Below are positions 6,669-12,075 of a DNA stretch of 12,075 nucleotides, one piece after another. The DNA is taken from positions 33,525 through 45,599 of the forward strand of contig FR878685.1 of NCBI GenBank assembly GCA_000434535.1. The letters are read 5' to 3'. Made by a program: the position numbers and the translations under genes. The DNA is from Collinsella sp. CAG:166. GTDB taxonomy: Bacteria > Actinomycetota > Coriobacteriia > Coriobacteriales > Coriobacteriaceae. Below the pieces are notes generated by a model, which did not search any database, had not been told where the DNA came from, and saw only the letters and a list, made by a program, of their open reading frames with translations. Numbering within the stretch: the first letter of the stretch is position 1; each line of letters starts with the position of its first letter.

Positions 6669-7091
6669 TTACAAAGTGCAGCCCACAACCTCGATTATGG
6701 CAAAAATCGGCACCAAAAACGGGAGCAATGGCAGGGAGCGCGATTTCGTGATGAGGCAAGCGACGGCAAGGGTCAGGAGCGCAACCGCAAACGCGACAAC
6801 GCCGCCCAGGGGATCGAAGGTACAAAGGGCAAAGAGTGCCTTGACGTCCCCCATGCCAATGCCAGGAGCGTGGCGAACTCTACGCCAGAGCGACTCGGTA
6901 AGCACAAGGCCAAGGTAGACGATGACCGCAAGACCGGCGTGGTCAAGCGCTGTGTTCAAACCGAGATCGAGCCAAACGCCCGCCAACGCCGTCACGGCAC
7001 ATGCGCCGGCAAGCCCATTGGGAAACCGTCGCTCTCGGGCATCAATTGCCACGCCGGCAAAGATGCAAATCCAAAACGGGATATAGACCAT
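6669..7091 (-). CDS. Small A24-family prepilin peptidase-like protein
   Basis: A 140-residue polytopic membrane protein carrying both aspartate motifs of type IV prepilin peptidases (family A24). Asp17 lies in AGVAIDARERRFPN (12-25), where the family usually has D-x-K/R-x-x-x-I-P-N, and Asp82 in GIGMGDVKALFA (77-88), the GxGDxK motif. Hydrophobic segments lie at about 2-16, 27-41, 51-65, 84-112 and 119-139. It lacks the N-terminal cysteine and methyltransferase domain of full-length PilD, as do TadV/CpaA-type enzymes of Flp pili. The family cuts leader peptides from prepilins at the membrane. No pilin or pilus assembly gene is in this window, so its substrate is unknown. The ATG at 7091 follows a strong GAGGAGGAG; the reading frame upstream crosses a terminator and shows no family homology. 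Confidence 0.82.
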   Translation of the reverse strand: MVYIPFWICIFAGVAIDARERRFPNGLAGACAVTALAGVWLDLGLNTALDHAGLAVIVYLGLVLTESLWRRVRHAPGIGMGDVKALFALCTFDPLGGVVAFAVALLTLAVACLITKSRSLPLLPFLVPIFAIIEVVGCTL

Positions 7092-7114
7092 CGGACTCCT
7101 CCTCGAGCTGCATC

Positions 7115-7159
7115 GCAAAAGCAAAAACCACCACAAAGGTGCCCCTTTGCGGTGGTTTT
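7115..7159 (-). terminator. Strong rho-independent terminator after the glycosyltransferase
   Basis: A 16-base stem (7124-7139 with 7144-7159, one pair being G-U on the minus-strand RNA) with a 4-base loop is followed by TTTTTGCTTTTG on the minus strand. It starts about 9 bases past the glycosyltransferase stop codon. Its U-tract ends only about ten bases before the ribosome binding site of the prepilin-peptidase-like gene. Confidence 0.9.
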
Positions 7160-7167
7160 GGTGGTGG

Positions 7168-8463
7168 CTATTTGGCGCCTTGCATGACCTCGTCAAGGGT
7201 AACGTTGACGGCGTGCTGCGTCGGCACCCAGTCGACCTTCAGGAACAGCGCGGCCACCGTGATGGGGATATAGCTGAACATAAAGATCGGGAAGGTAAAC
7301 AGGTTAGTCACCAGACGCCACTTTTGCGCGCAGTGAATGTGCTTGTACTCAAAGATAGTCGTGAGCAGCGCCAGGATAAAGAAGGTCTGATACATCATGG
7401 CGAAGGTCATAATGAGCGAAGCGGCGCACGCCTGCATCTCGACTTCGGTAGCCAAGAAACCATGCGAAAGGCCACCCACAATCAAGAACGTCGCATTAGC
7501 GAGCATCGAGATCAGCGATAGCAGCATACCCGGGGCGATCGTCATGAACATGTCGTAGGCGGCAAAGCGATGATAGCGGAACGTCGACTTGACAAGATGC
7601 TTGCCATAGGTAAAAAAGACCTGGTAGAAGCCCTTGGTCCAGCGCATACGCTGCTTCCAGGATGCCTTGAACGTCACGGGTTGCTCGTCAAAGAACTCCG
7701 CAGGCGCATAGCCAATGCGAATACCGTGAATAGCGCAGAACGTAGTGAACTGAATGTCCTCGGTCAGCGTGTGGAACTGCCAGCCGTGCATGCCCTCAAT
7801 AACACTGGCGGAGATGAGGTAGCCCGAACCCGAGACGGCGCAAGACGTCTTACAGATATTACGCGCATTGTTAAGGAAGCGCGCCTCGCGCAAATACCAG
7901 GTAGCATTAGCTGCCGAGATCCACGAGCTGCCAAAATTCTTGGAGTTACGATAGCTCGTGACCACATGGAAGCCCTGGTCAAAGGCATCGTTCATCTTGG
8001 AGACGTAATCGCGGGAGATGACGTTATCGGCATCAAAGATAAAGTAGCCCTCAAACGTGTCGGGATACTCGTTGAGAATGCGATCGAAACCAAAGTCCAT
8101 GACCCAGCTCTTGCCCTTTCGGGCCAGGTCATTGCGCTCGTAAACAATGGCACCGGCCTCGCGTGCGAGCTGCGCGGTGTTGTCGGTGCAGGCGTCGGCA
8201 ACGACAAAGACCTCGATAAGCTCGGACGGATAGTCCTGGTCCTTGATGGAGCGTACGAGATTGGCAATTACGGCTTCCTCGTTATGCGCAGCAATGAAGA
8301 AGGCATAGCGGTGAAGTTTTTTGGCCTTGGGAGGCGCGACCTCGCCACGAAGAGCGCCAATGACAAAGAAGACCACCTGGTACAGAAAGCAGACCGTGAG
8401 CAGCGTGACAACAATCTGGTTGAAGATCACGATGGGTGTGTTGGTTTGTAAAAAGGCGAGCAT
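7168..8463 (-). CDS. Processive family 2 glycosyltransferase, membrane bound
   Basis: A 431-residue inner-membrane GT2 glycosyltransferase of the cellulose/hyaluronan/N-acetylglucosaminyl-transferase type, which adds sugars from a nucleotide donor to a growing polysaccharide. One hydrophobic segment (about 12-38) precedes the cytoplasmic catalytic domain. That domain has FFIAAHNEEAVI (55-66), Asp90 in VVADACTDNT, the DADN motif (144-147), TED (234-236) and QRMRWTKG (271-278), equivalent to the QxxRW of processive enzymes. Three to four hydrophobic segments follow (about 303-330, 343-371 and 386-408), as expected for a translocation channel. The ATG has GGGAG 6 bases upstream. It starts 82 bases after rluD and ends at a terminator. 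No polysaccharide deacetylase, accessory or export gene is adjacent, so the product is unknown; hyaluronan-like and poly-GlcNAc-like polymers are only family possibilities. Confidence 0.9.
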   Translation of the reverse strand: MLAFLQTNTPIVIFNQIVVTLLTVCFLYQVVFFVIGALRGEVAPPKAKKLHRYAFFIAAHNEEAVIANLVRSIKDQDYPSELIEVFVVADACTDNTAQLAREAGAIVYERNDLARKGKSWVMDFGFDRILNEYPDTFEGYFIFDADNVISRDYVSKMNDAFDQGFHVVTSYRNSKNFGSSWISAANATWYLREARFLNNARNICKTSCAVSGSGYLISASVIEGMHGWQFHTLTEDIQFTTFCAIHGIRIGYAPAEFFDEQPVTFKASWKQRMRWTKGFYQVFFTYGKHLVKSTFRYHRFAAYDMFMTIAPGMLLSLISMLANATFLIVGGLSHGFLATEVEMQACAASLIMTFAMMYQTFFILALLTTIFEYKHIHCAQKWRLVTNLFTFPIFMFSYIPITVAALFLKVDWVPTQHAVNVTLDEVMQGAK

Positions 8464-8500
8464 GCAGGCTCCCGAGAACGCGTTACGTAAACAACCGTAT

Positions 8501-8527
8501 ATCTTACCGCAGGCTTACCGAGTTCAA
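8501..8527 (-). promoter_or_regulatory. Possible glycosyltransferase promoter
   Basis: On the minus strand TTGAAC (8522-8527) precedes TAAGAT (8501-8506) with a 15-base spacer; shifting the -10 downstream to overlapping AT-rich hexamers gives 17-18 bases. It lies about 38 bases upstream of the ATG. No terminator separates rluD from this gene, so read-through from rluD is an alternative. Confidence 0.3.
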
Positions 8528-8545
8528 GAAACCACCTAATACTGG

Positions 8546-9559
8546 CTAGGCTTCGAGCAGACCGAGCTGCGGAACGATTTCGTCGCCGGCAGCGGTGCGG
8601 CCAAGCGAGCGCGGGGCCAGGTCGTCAAGAACCGCGGCGAGATCCCACGGTAGCTCGTCGCGGCACTCAATGCGCTCCCCCGTCACGGGATGGTCGAATG
8701 CAACACGCCAGGAATGAAGGAATTGCCTGGTCAGACCCTGATCGGCGCGTGCATCGCACTTGCCGTAGAGCGGATCGCCCACGCAGGCGTGGTTGATATG
8801 GCGCATATGCACGCGAATCTGATGTGTGCGGCCCGTAAACAGGTGGCACTCGACGAGCGTATAGCCGTCGTCAAAACGCGTGGAATCGAAGCGCTCGAGG
8901 ACCTTAAAGGTCGTAATGGCCTGGCGCGCGAAAGGATCGTCCGAAACCGCCATCTTGACACGGTCACGCGTAGAACGGGCAATGCCGGTGTTAATGGTGC
9001 CCTCATCCATAGCGATATGTCCGTGAACGAGCGTGATATAGCGACGATCGAGCGTGCGCGTGCGAATGAGATTTTGGAGTGCGCGCTGCGTGTCGTCGTC
9101 TTTTGCCGCAAGCATGAGGCCCGAGGTATCGCGATCCAAACGATGCACGATGCCGGGGCGGTCCTCACCCTGCACGGTACCAAGATGGTCGATGCCACAG
9201 TGATAGACCAGAGCGTTCGCAAGAGTGCCGCTCTCGTGGCCATGGGCGGGATGGCACACCAGGCCGCGCTGCTTGGAGAGCACGATGAGGTAATCGTCCT
9301 CGTAGCGGATATCGAGGGGAATGGCCTCGGGAATCACGTCAGTCGGATCGTGAGGCTCGGGCAGGTCAACCGAGATGCGGTCACCGGCGCGTACGGCATA
9401 CTTTTTTGACAAACAGGTCTCGCCGTTCACGATTACGGCGCCGCCCTCGATCAGATGCGCGCAGGCAGAGCGCGTGGGGCAGCCGTCGTTGGCACCCAGA
9501 AAGGCGTCGAGACGCTGGCCAGAGCAATCGTCGGCAACAAGAATATGGATGTCGGCCAT
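8546..9559 (-). CDS. RluA/RluD-family pseudouridine synthase
   Basis: A 337-residue RNA pseudouridine synthase that isomerises uridines in RNA, most likely 23S rRNA in the cytoplasm. An N-terminal S4 RNA-binding domain (about 14-65, GQRLDAFLGAN ... GGAVIVNGE) is followed by the RluA-type catalytic domain. The signature GIVHRLDRDTSGLMLAAK lies at 136-153, with Asp142 as the expected catalytic residue; VECHLFTGRTHQIRVHM (236-252) and the GDPLYGK motif (261-267) complete it. This is the large-subunit RluD/YlyB type, which is typically encoded right after lspA in Gram-positive bacteria, as here. Its ATG overlaps the lspA stop codon by one base (TAATG), implying coupled translation. The exact target uridines cannot be stated. 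Confidence 0.95.
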   Translation of the reverse strand: MADIHILVADDCSGQRLDAFLGANDGCPTRSACAHLIEGGAVIVNGETCLSKKYAVRAGDRISVDLPEPHDPTDVIPEAIPLDIRYEDDYLIVLSKQRGLVCHPAHGHESGTLANALVYHCGIDHLGTVQGEDRPGIVHRLDRDTSGLMLAAKDDDTQRALQNLIRTRTLDRRYITLVHGHIAMDEGTINTGIARSTRDRVKMAVSDDPFARQAITTFKVLERFDSTRFDDGYTLVECHLFTGRTHQIRVHMRHINHACVGDPLYGKCDARADQGLTRQFLHSWRVAFDHPVTGERIECRDELPWDLAAVLDDLAPRSLGRTAAGDEIVPQLGLLEA

Positions 9560-10158
9560 TAACGCTCATTCCTTTCGCGAATCTTGCGGGCACGCTCCCC
9601 ACGCTGCTTGGCTTTGCGCTTGGCGCGAGCCTCATCACGGGCATTGAGCTCGGCAGTCGCATCAACATCGCGGGCCGCAGGGCTCAAGAACATGTAGCCG
9701 ATGAGGGCAAGCACGACGCCTACGGTGATGCCGATATCGGCCACGTTAAAGACGGGAAAGTCGATGAAGGTGGTGGCAATAAAATCGGTCACAAAGCCAA
9801 AAGCCAGGCGATCGATCGCGTTGCCAATGGCGCCACCCACGACCATGGCCATGCCCACAACCTCCAAGCGAGCAAGCTGGGGCGTGCGAAGCAAGTACAC
9901 GGCAATGGCGACAATGACCGCAAGCGCCAGCAAAGCGAACGCAACGCCATGCCCCTCGCCCATGCTAAAGGCAGCACCGATATTACGGACAAACATAAAG
10001 TCAATGACACCGGGGATGACGGTCACATGCAAAGCGTCGCCCACGGCACGAACCGCAAGCTTGGTCAGCTGGTCAAGAAGCAGCACAACCAGCGCCACCC
10101 CACCAGCAACACCCAACCGCCAACGCAAAGGCGGCGTCATACCCCCAGCACGACCCAA
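9559..10158 (-). CDS. lspA: Lipoprotein signal peptidase (signal peptidase II)
   Basis: A 199-residue LspA, the inner-membrane aspartyl protease that removes signal peptides from diacylglyceryl-modified prolipoproteins. Four membrane segments (about 14-34, 68-90, 96-115 and 138-160) and the family motifs are present: LLLDQLTKL (26-34), VRNIGAAFSM (57-66), GGAIGNAIDRLAFGFVTDFI (108-127, catalytic Asp116) and FPVFNVADIGITVG (134-147, catalytic Asp141). A highly basic, probably disordered tail of about 40 residues (160-199, many Arg and Lys) extends past the normal end. I chose the TTG at 10158 because AGGGG lies 6 bases upstream. The ATG at 10140 (MTPPLRW) is the alternative, but its G-run is too close to serve as an SD. 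It is first in a unit with rluD. Confidence 0.93.
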   Translation of the reverse strand: MGRAGGMTPPLRWRLGVAGGVALVVLLLDQLTKLAVRAVGDALHVTVIPGVIDFMFVRNIGAAFSMGEGHGVAFALLALAVIVAIAVYLLRTPQLARLEVVGMAMVVGGAIGNAIDRLAFGFVTDFIATTFIDFPVFNVADIGITVGVVLALIGYMFLSPAARDVDATAELNARDEARAKRKAKQRGERARKIRERNER

Positions 10159-10164
10159 ATCAAT

Positions 10165-10169
10165 CCCCT
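10165..10169 (-). promoter_or_regulatory. Ribosome binding site favouring a TTG start for lspA
   Basis: AGGGG on the minus strand, 6 bases before the TTG at 10158. The in-frame ATG six codons later has no SD at a usable distance. Confidence 0.5.
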
Positions 10170-10210
10170 ACCCTCAAGAACATCGAATTCCGTTTAACGC
10201 AATTAACCAT

Positions 10211-10216
10211 CTTATA
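10211..10216 (-). promoter_or_regulatory. Probable lspA -10 element
   Basis: TATAAG on the minus strand matches five of six bases of TATAAT and lies about 52 bases before the lspA start in an AT-rich stretch downstream of the ileS terminator. The -35 is unclear: GTCGTG at 17 bases is a poor match. Confidence 0.38.
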
Positions 10217-10271
10217 TTGCCACACGCAGAGCGCACGACATATTCGCTAACGCCAGATAAATAACCAGCAT

Positions 10272-10309
10272 AAAAAGAAAGCGGCATTCCGAATAACGGA
10301 ATGTCGCTT
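10272..10309 (-). terminator. Probable terminator of ileS transcription
   Basis: A 13-base stem with one A-C mismatch (10279-10291 with 10297-10309, 5-base loop) is followed on the minus strand by TCTTTTTATG. It is the only hairpin in the gap with a U-rich tail in the leftward direction, though it lies about 220 bases past the ileS stop codon. Confidence 0.7.
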
Positions 10310-10314
10310 AATAG

Positions 10315-10341
10315 CTTTCGACTAAAAGCGCAAGTCGAAAG
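10315..10341. repeat. Perfect 9-base hairpin
   Basis: CTTTCGACT (10315-10323) and AGTCGAAAG (10333-10341) are exact reverse complements around a 9-base loop. No T-run follows in either direction. It lies between the ileS terminator and the large nested hairpin and may be part of the same element. Confidence 0.55.
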
Positions 10342-10365
10342 AAAGCCTCTTGCTCCAGCAATGGA

Positions 10366-10515
10366 AACGCCGCGTTATCGTCACCAACAGCGAAAACGTC
10401 CCTAAGCGAGCAAGGTGACGTGAAAGAGAAGGGAAGCGTACTTTGGTACGCGACCGACGATTGAACGTCAGATTGCCGCTTAGGGGCGTTTGCAGCGTCG
10501 GTAGGTTACGGCGTT
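10366..10515. repeat. Nested long hairpin element, possible structured RNA or dispersed palindrome
   Basis: The core 10394-10491 folds as one long stem. Arm A pairs 10394-10408 with 10477-10491: 15 pairs, one of them U-G if read on the plus strand and A-C on the minus strand. After a one-base bulge, arm B pairs GCAA and TGACGT (10410-10413, 10416-10421) with ACGTCA and TTGC (10465-10470, 10473-10476) around a 2x2 internal loop. Arm C, GCGTAC TTTG GTACGC (10436-10451), forms the tip. Between B and C is an unpaired loop, purine-rich on one side (10422-10435). Weaker complementarity continues outward to AACGCCG at 10366-10372 and CGGCGTT at 10509-10515. The strand is unknown. I do not recognise the element as a known RNA family. 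Confidence 0.6.
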
Positions 10516-10535
10516 CTACGAACGCCGTAACCTAC
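10501..10535. repeat. Perfect 15-base palindrome overlapping the ileS stop codon
   Basis: Positions 10501-10515 and 10521-10535 are exact reverse complements with a 5-base loop (CTACG). The right arm covers the TAG stop codon of ileS. No U-tract follows on the minus strand (CGACGCTGC), so this is not a standard terminator; it could protect the ileS mRNA 3' end or pause polymerase. Its left arm is also complementary to 10366-10372, so it could take part in the larger element instead. Confidence 0.7.
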
Positions 10536-12075
10536 AAAGCGTCGGCGCAGCGCTTGCAGATATGCGCGTGGCCGTTGTACTCGCCGACAGTGGTGCGATA
10601 GTTCCAGCAACGGTCGCAGCACTCGCCCTCGGCAGCCTCAATGGCAACGGAAAGCTCCTCGCCCTGGGTCAGCTCAACATCGGAGACGATGTAGAACTCG
10701 GCCAGGTCGACGGCCTTGTCGCCGGTCAGCAGCGCATACATCTCGGCGGGAACGACCGCCTTGACGCGGACCTGCTGGCTTTTGGTGAAGGTGCCGGCAG
10801 AACGGGCATCCTCAAGGGCCTTGGTCACGGCGCTACGGAGCTCGAGCGAAGCCTCGAGCACGCCCTCAAACTCATTGGCCTCGTCGACCGTGATAGGCGA
10901 CTTGTACCAATCGAGCAGCGCGGCGTACTTCTGGTGATCGACGCAGCCGGCGGGCGCATAGGCCATGGCCTCGTCGACCGTGTAGGACAGGATCGGCTGC
11001 AGGTCGCGCATGAGCATCGAGAAGAGCTCGGCCAGCACGGTTTGGGCGCTGCGGCGCTCGAGAGAGCCGGGCTTCTCGCAGTACAGACGGTCCTTCAGGG
11101 CGTCGAGATACACGTTGGAGAGCTCGGTAACCACAAAGTCGTAAAGCGCACGGTAGGCGCGCGGGAACTCGTAGCTGGCGTAGGCATCGTCGACCTCGGC
11201 CTGGACCTGGGTCAGGCGGGCAACCATAAGCTTGTCGAGCGGCAGCAGGTCGGCAAAGGCGACGCCGTCGGTCTCGGGCTCAAACTGACCCTCGAGCTCG
11301 GAAAGCAGGAAGCGCAGCGTGTTGCGGAAACGACGGTAGGCATCGGACGTACGGGCGAGAATCTCGTGGTCGATGGAGACGTCGGAGCTGGTATCGACCG
11401 AGGCGACCCACAGGCGGATGATGTCAGCGCCCATCTCGTCGCAGACCTTGTTGGGGTCGATGACGTTGCCGAGCGACTTGGACATCTTGCGGCCCTGGCC
11501 GTCGAGCGTGAAGCCCTGCGAGACGACCGCCTTGTACGGAGCGTGACCGTTGGCACCCACCGAGGTCAGCAGCGAGCTCTGGAACCAACCGCGGTGCTGG
11601 TCGGAGCCCTCGAGATACACGTCAGCCGGGTACTCAAGCTCGGGGCGATACTCGCATACGGCCTTCCAGGAAACGCCGGAATCCCACCACACGTCGAGGA
11701 TGTCCTTATCGGCCTTGAGGTGATGGCCGCCGCACTTGGGGCAGACGCAGGCCTCGCCCAGGTAGCTCTCGGGAGCGTCGGTGAACCAGGCGTCGGAGCC
11801 CTTCTCATGGAAGAGCTTGATGACGGCGTCGAGCGTGGCATCGTTCATGACCTTCTCGCCGCAGTCGGCGCAGGTGTAGCTCGGGATGGGCACGCCCCAG
11901 TTGCGCTGACGGCTGATGCACCAGTCGGGACGCTGCTCGACCATGGCACCGATACGGTTGGCCGCGTGGGCCGGATACCACTTGACGTTCTCGCGGACCT
12001 CTTTGCCAGCCTGTTCGCGCAAACCGGTCTTGTCCATCGAGACAAACCACTGGTCAGTAGCACGGAAGAGCACCG
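10532..12075 (-). CDS. ileS: Isoleucyl-tRNA synthetase, C-terminal part (partial at window edge)
   Basis: The last 513 or so residues of IleRS, the class I enzyme that charges tRNA-Ile; the N-terminus with the HIGH motif and most of the editing domain lies beyond 12075, and the frame is open to the edge. In the visible part there are DWCISRQRNWGVPIP (50-64), two CxxC pairs (Cys68/71 and Cys111/114) forming a likely zinc knuckle, ILDVWWDSG (125-133), YLEGSDQHRGWFQSSL (153-168) and the catalytic KMSKS loop (196-200, GRKMSKSLGN). The anticodon-binding helical domain follows. The C-terminus holds a second zinc finger, CDRCWNY ... CKRC (Cys486, 489, 506, 509), which is needed for aminoacylation in bacterial enzymes of this type. 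The stop codon lies inside a perfect palindrome. Any T-box leader would be outside the window. Confidence 0.97.
   Translation of the reverse strand, partial: VLFRATDQWFVSMDKTGLREQAGKEVRENVKWYPAHAANRIGAMVEQRPDWCISRQRNWGVPIPSYTCADCGEKVMNDATLDAVIKLFHEKGSDAWFTDAPESYLGEACVCPKCGGHHLKADKDILDVWWDSGVSWKAVCEYRPELEYPADVYLEGSDQHRGWFQSSLLTSVGANGHAPYKAVVSQGFTLDGQGRKMSKSLGNVIDPNKVCDEMGADIIRLWVASVDTSSDVSIDHEILARTSDAYRRFRNTLRFLLSELEGQFEPETDGVAFADLLPLDKLMVARLTQVQAEVDDAYASYEFPRAYRALYDFVVTELSNVYLDALKDRLYCEKPGSLERRSAQTVLAELFSMLMRDLQPILSYTVDEAMAYAPAGCVDHQKYAALLDWYKSPITVDEANEFEGVLEASLELRSAVTKALEDARSAGTFTKSQQVRVKAVVPAEMYALLTGDKAVDLAEFYIVSDVELTQGEELSVAIEAAEGECCDRCWNYRTTVGEYNGHAHICKRCADAL

Larger units (their letters stand above)
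10159..10531. other. Hairpin-rich 373-base intergenic region between ileS and lspA
   Basis: No coding frame with a start, SD and recognisable protein is seen here on either strand. The lspA-proximal part (10159-10275) is AT-rich and holds the likely lspA promoter. The ileS-proximal part (10279-10535) consists mostly of inverted repeats: a terminator-like hairpin, a 9-base hairpin, a 150-base nested near-palindrome and a palindrome on the ileS stop codon, described separately. This is far more secondary structure than termination needs. Confidence 0.8.

Noticed and set aside
6638..6688. N-terminal extension of the dGTPase-like protein to 6688
   Set aside because: It would overlap the end of the prepilin-peptidase-like gene and has no SD; the ATG at 6637 has AAGGAG at 6 bases.
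7092..7196. N-terminal extension of the prepilin-peptidase-like protein
   Set aside because: The extra frame runs through the terminator stem and its U-tract and is not hydrophobic or family-like; a strong SD marks the ATG at 7091.
8520..8560. Terminator after rluD
   Set aside because: Only a 4-base dyad (CCTA/TAGG) is present near the stop codon, without a T-run.
10394..10491. The nested hairpin as 6S RNA, tmRNA, SRP RNA or RNase P RNA
   Set aside because: I cannot find the conserved sequence marks of these RNAs; a long hairpin with an internal loop alone is not enough to name a family.
10366..10535. The inverted repeats as an insertion sequence or CRISPR
   Set aside because: No transposase frame, target-site duplication or regularly spaced direct repeats are seen; the repeats are inverted and nested, not an array.

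Overview
The window looks like chromosomal core DNA from a GC-rich actinobacterium of the class Coriobacteriia, most likely Collinsella or a close relative. This rests on protein character, codon use and gene order, not on a database match. Every gene I can support is on the minus strand, so transcription runs from right (12075) to left (1). No mobile element, CRISPR array, tRNA or rRNA was seen.

Layout in the direction of transcription. (1) 12075-10532: the 3' two thirds or less of ileS, isoleucyl-tRNA synthetase, cut by the window edge. (2) 10531-10159: a 373-base intergenic stretch rich in hairpins. It holds a palindrome on the ileS stop codon, a nested near-palindrome of 98-150 bases, another hairpin, a probable terminator and a probable lspA promoter. 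(3) 10158-8546: lspA and rluD, overlapping by one base; ileS-lspA-rluD is a familiar order in Gram-positive bacteria. (4) 8463-7168: a membrane-bound processive family 2 glycosyltransferase, followed by a strong terminator. (5) 7091-5390: a small prepilin-peptidase-like protein and a dNTP triphosphohydrolase (dgt family). (6) 5329-3980: rarA, a replication-associated AAA+ ATPase. (7) 3879-720: a tightly packed stress-type operon of a DUF948 membrane protein, an RsbW-like anti-sigma factor, a SigB/SigF-type sigma factor and an AI-2E/PerM-family membrane protein, closed by a strong terminator. (8) 567-1: the 5' end of alaS, alanyl-tRNA synthetase, cut by the window edge.

The housekeeping genes cover translation (ileS, alaS, rluD), lipoprotein processing (lspA), nucleotide pool control (dgt) and fork maintenance (rarA). 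In many actinobacteria rarA, a DUF948 gene and alaS lie close together. Here a sigma factor module sits inside that block.

The most interesting points are: the RsbW-like protein has lost the residues expected for ATP binding and kinase activity, and no RsbV-type antagonist is encoded nearby; the nested hairpin element downstream of ileS is unexplained and could be a structured RNA or a dispersed palindromic repeat; and the prepilin peptidase lies only about ten bases past the U-tract of a strong terminator.
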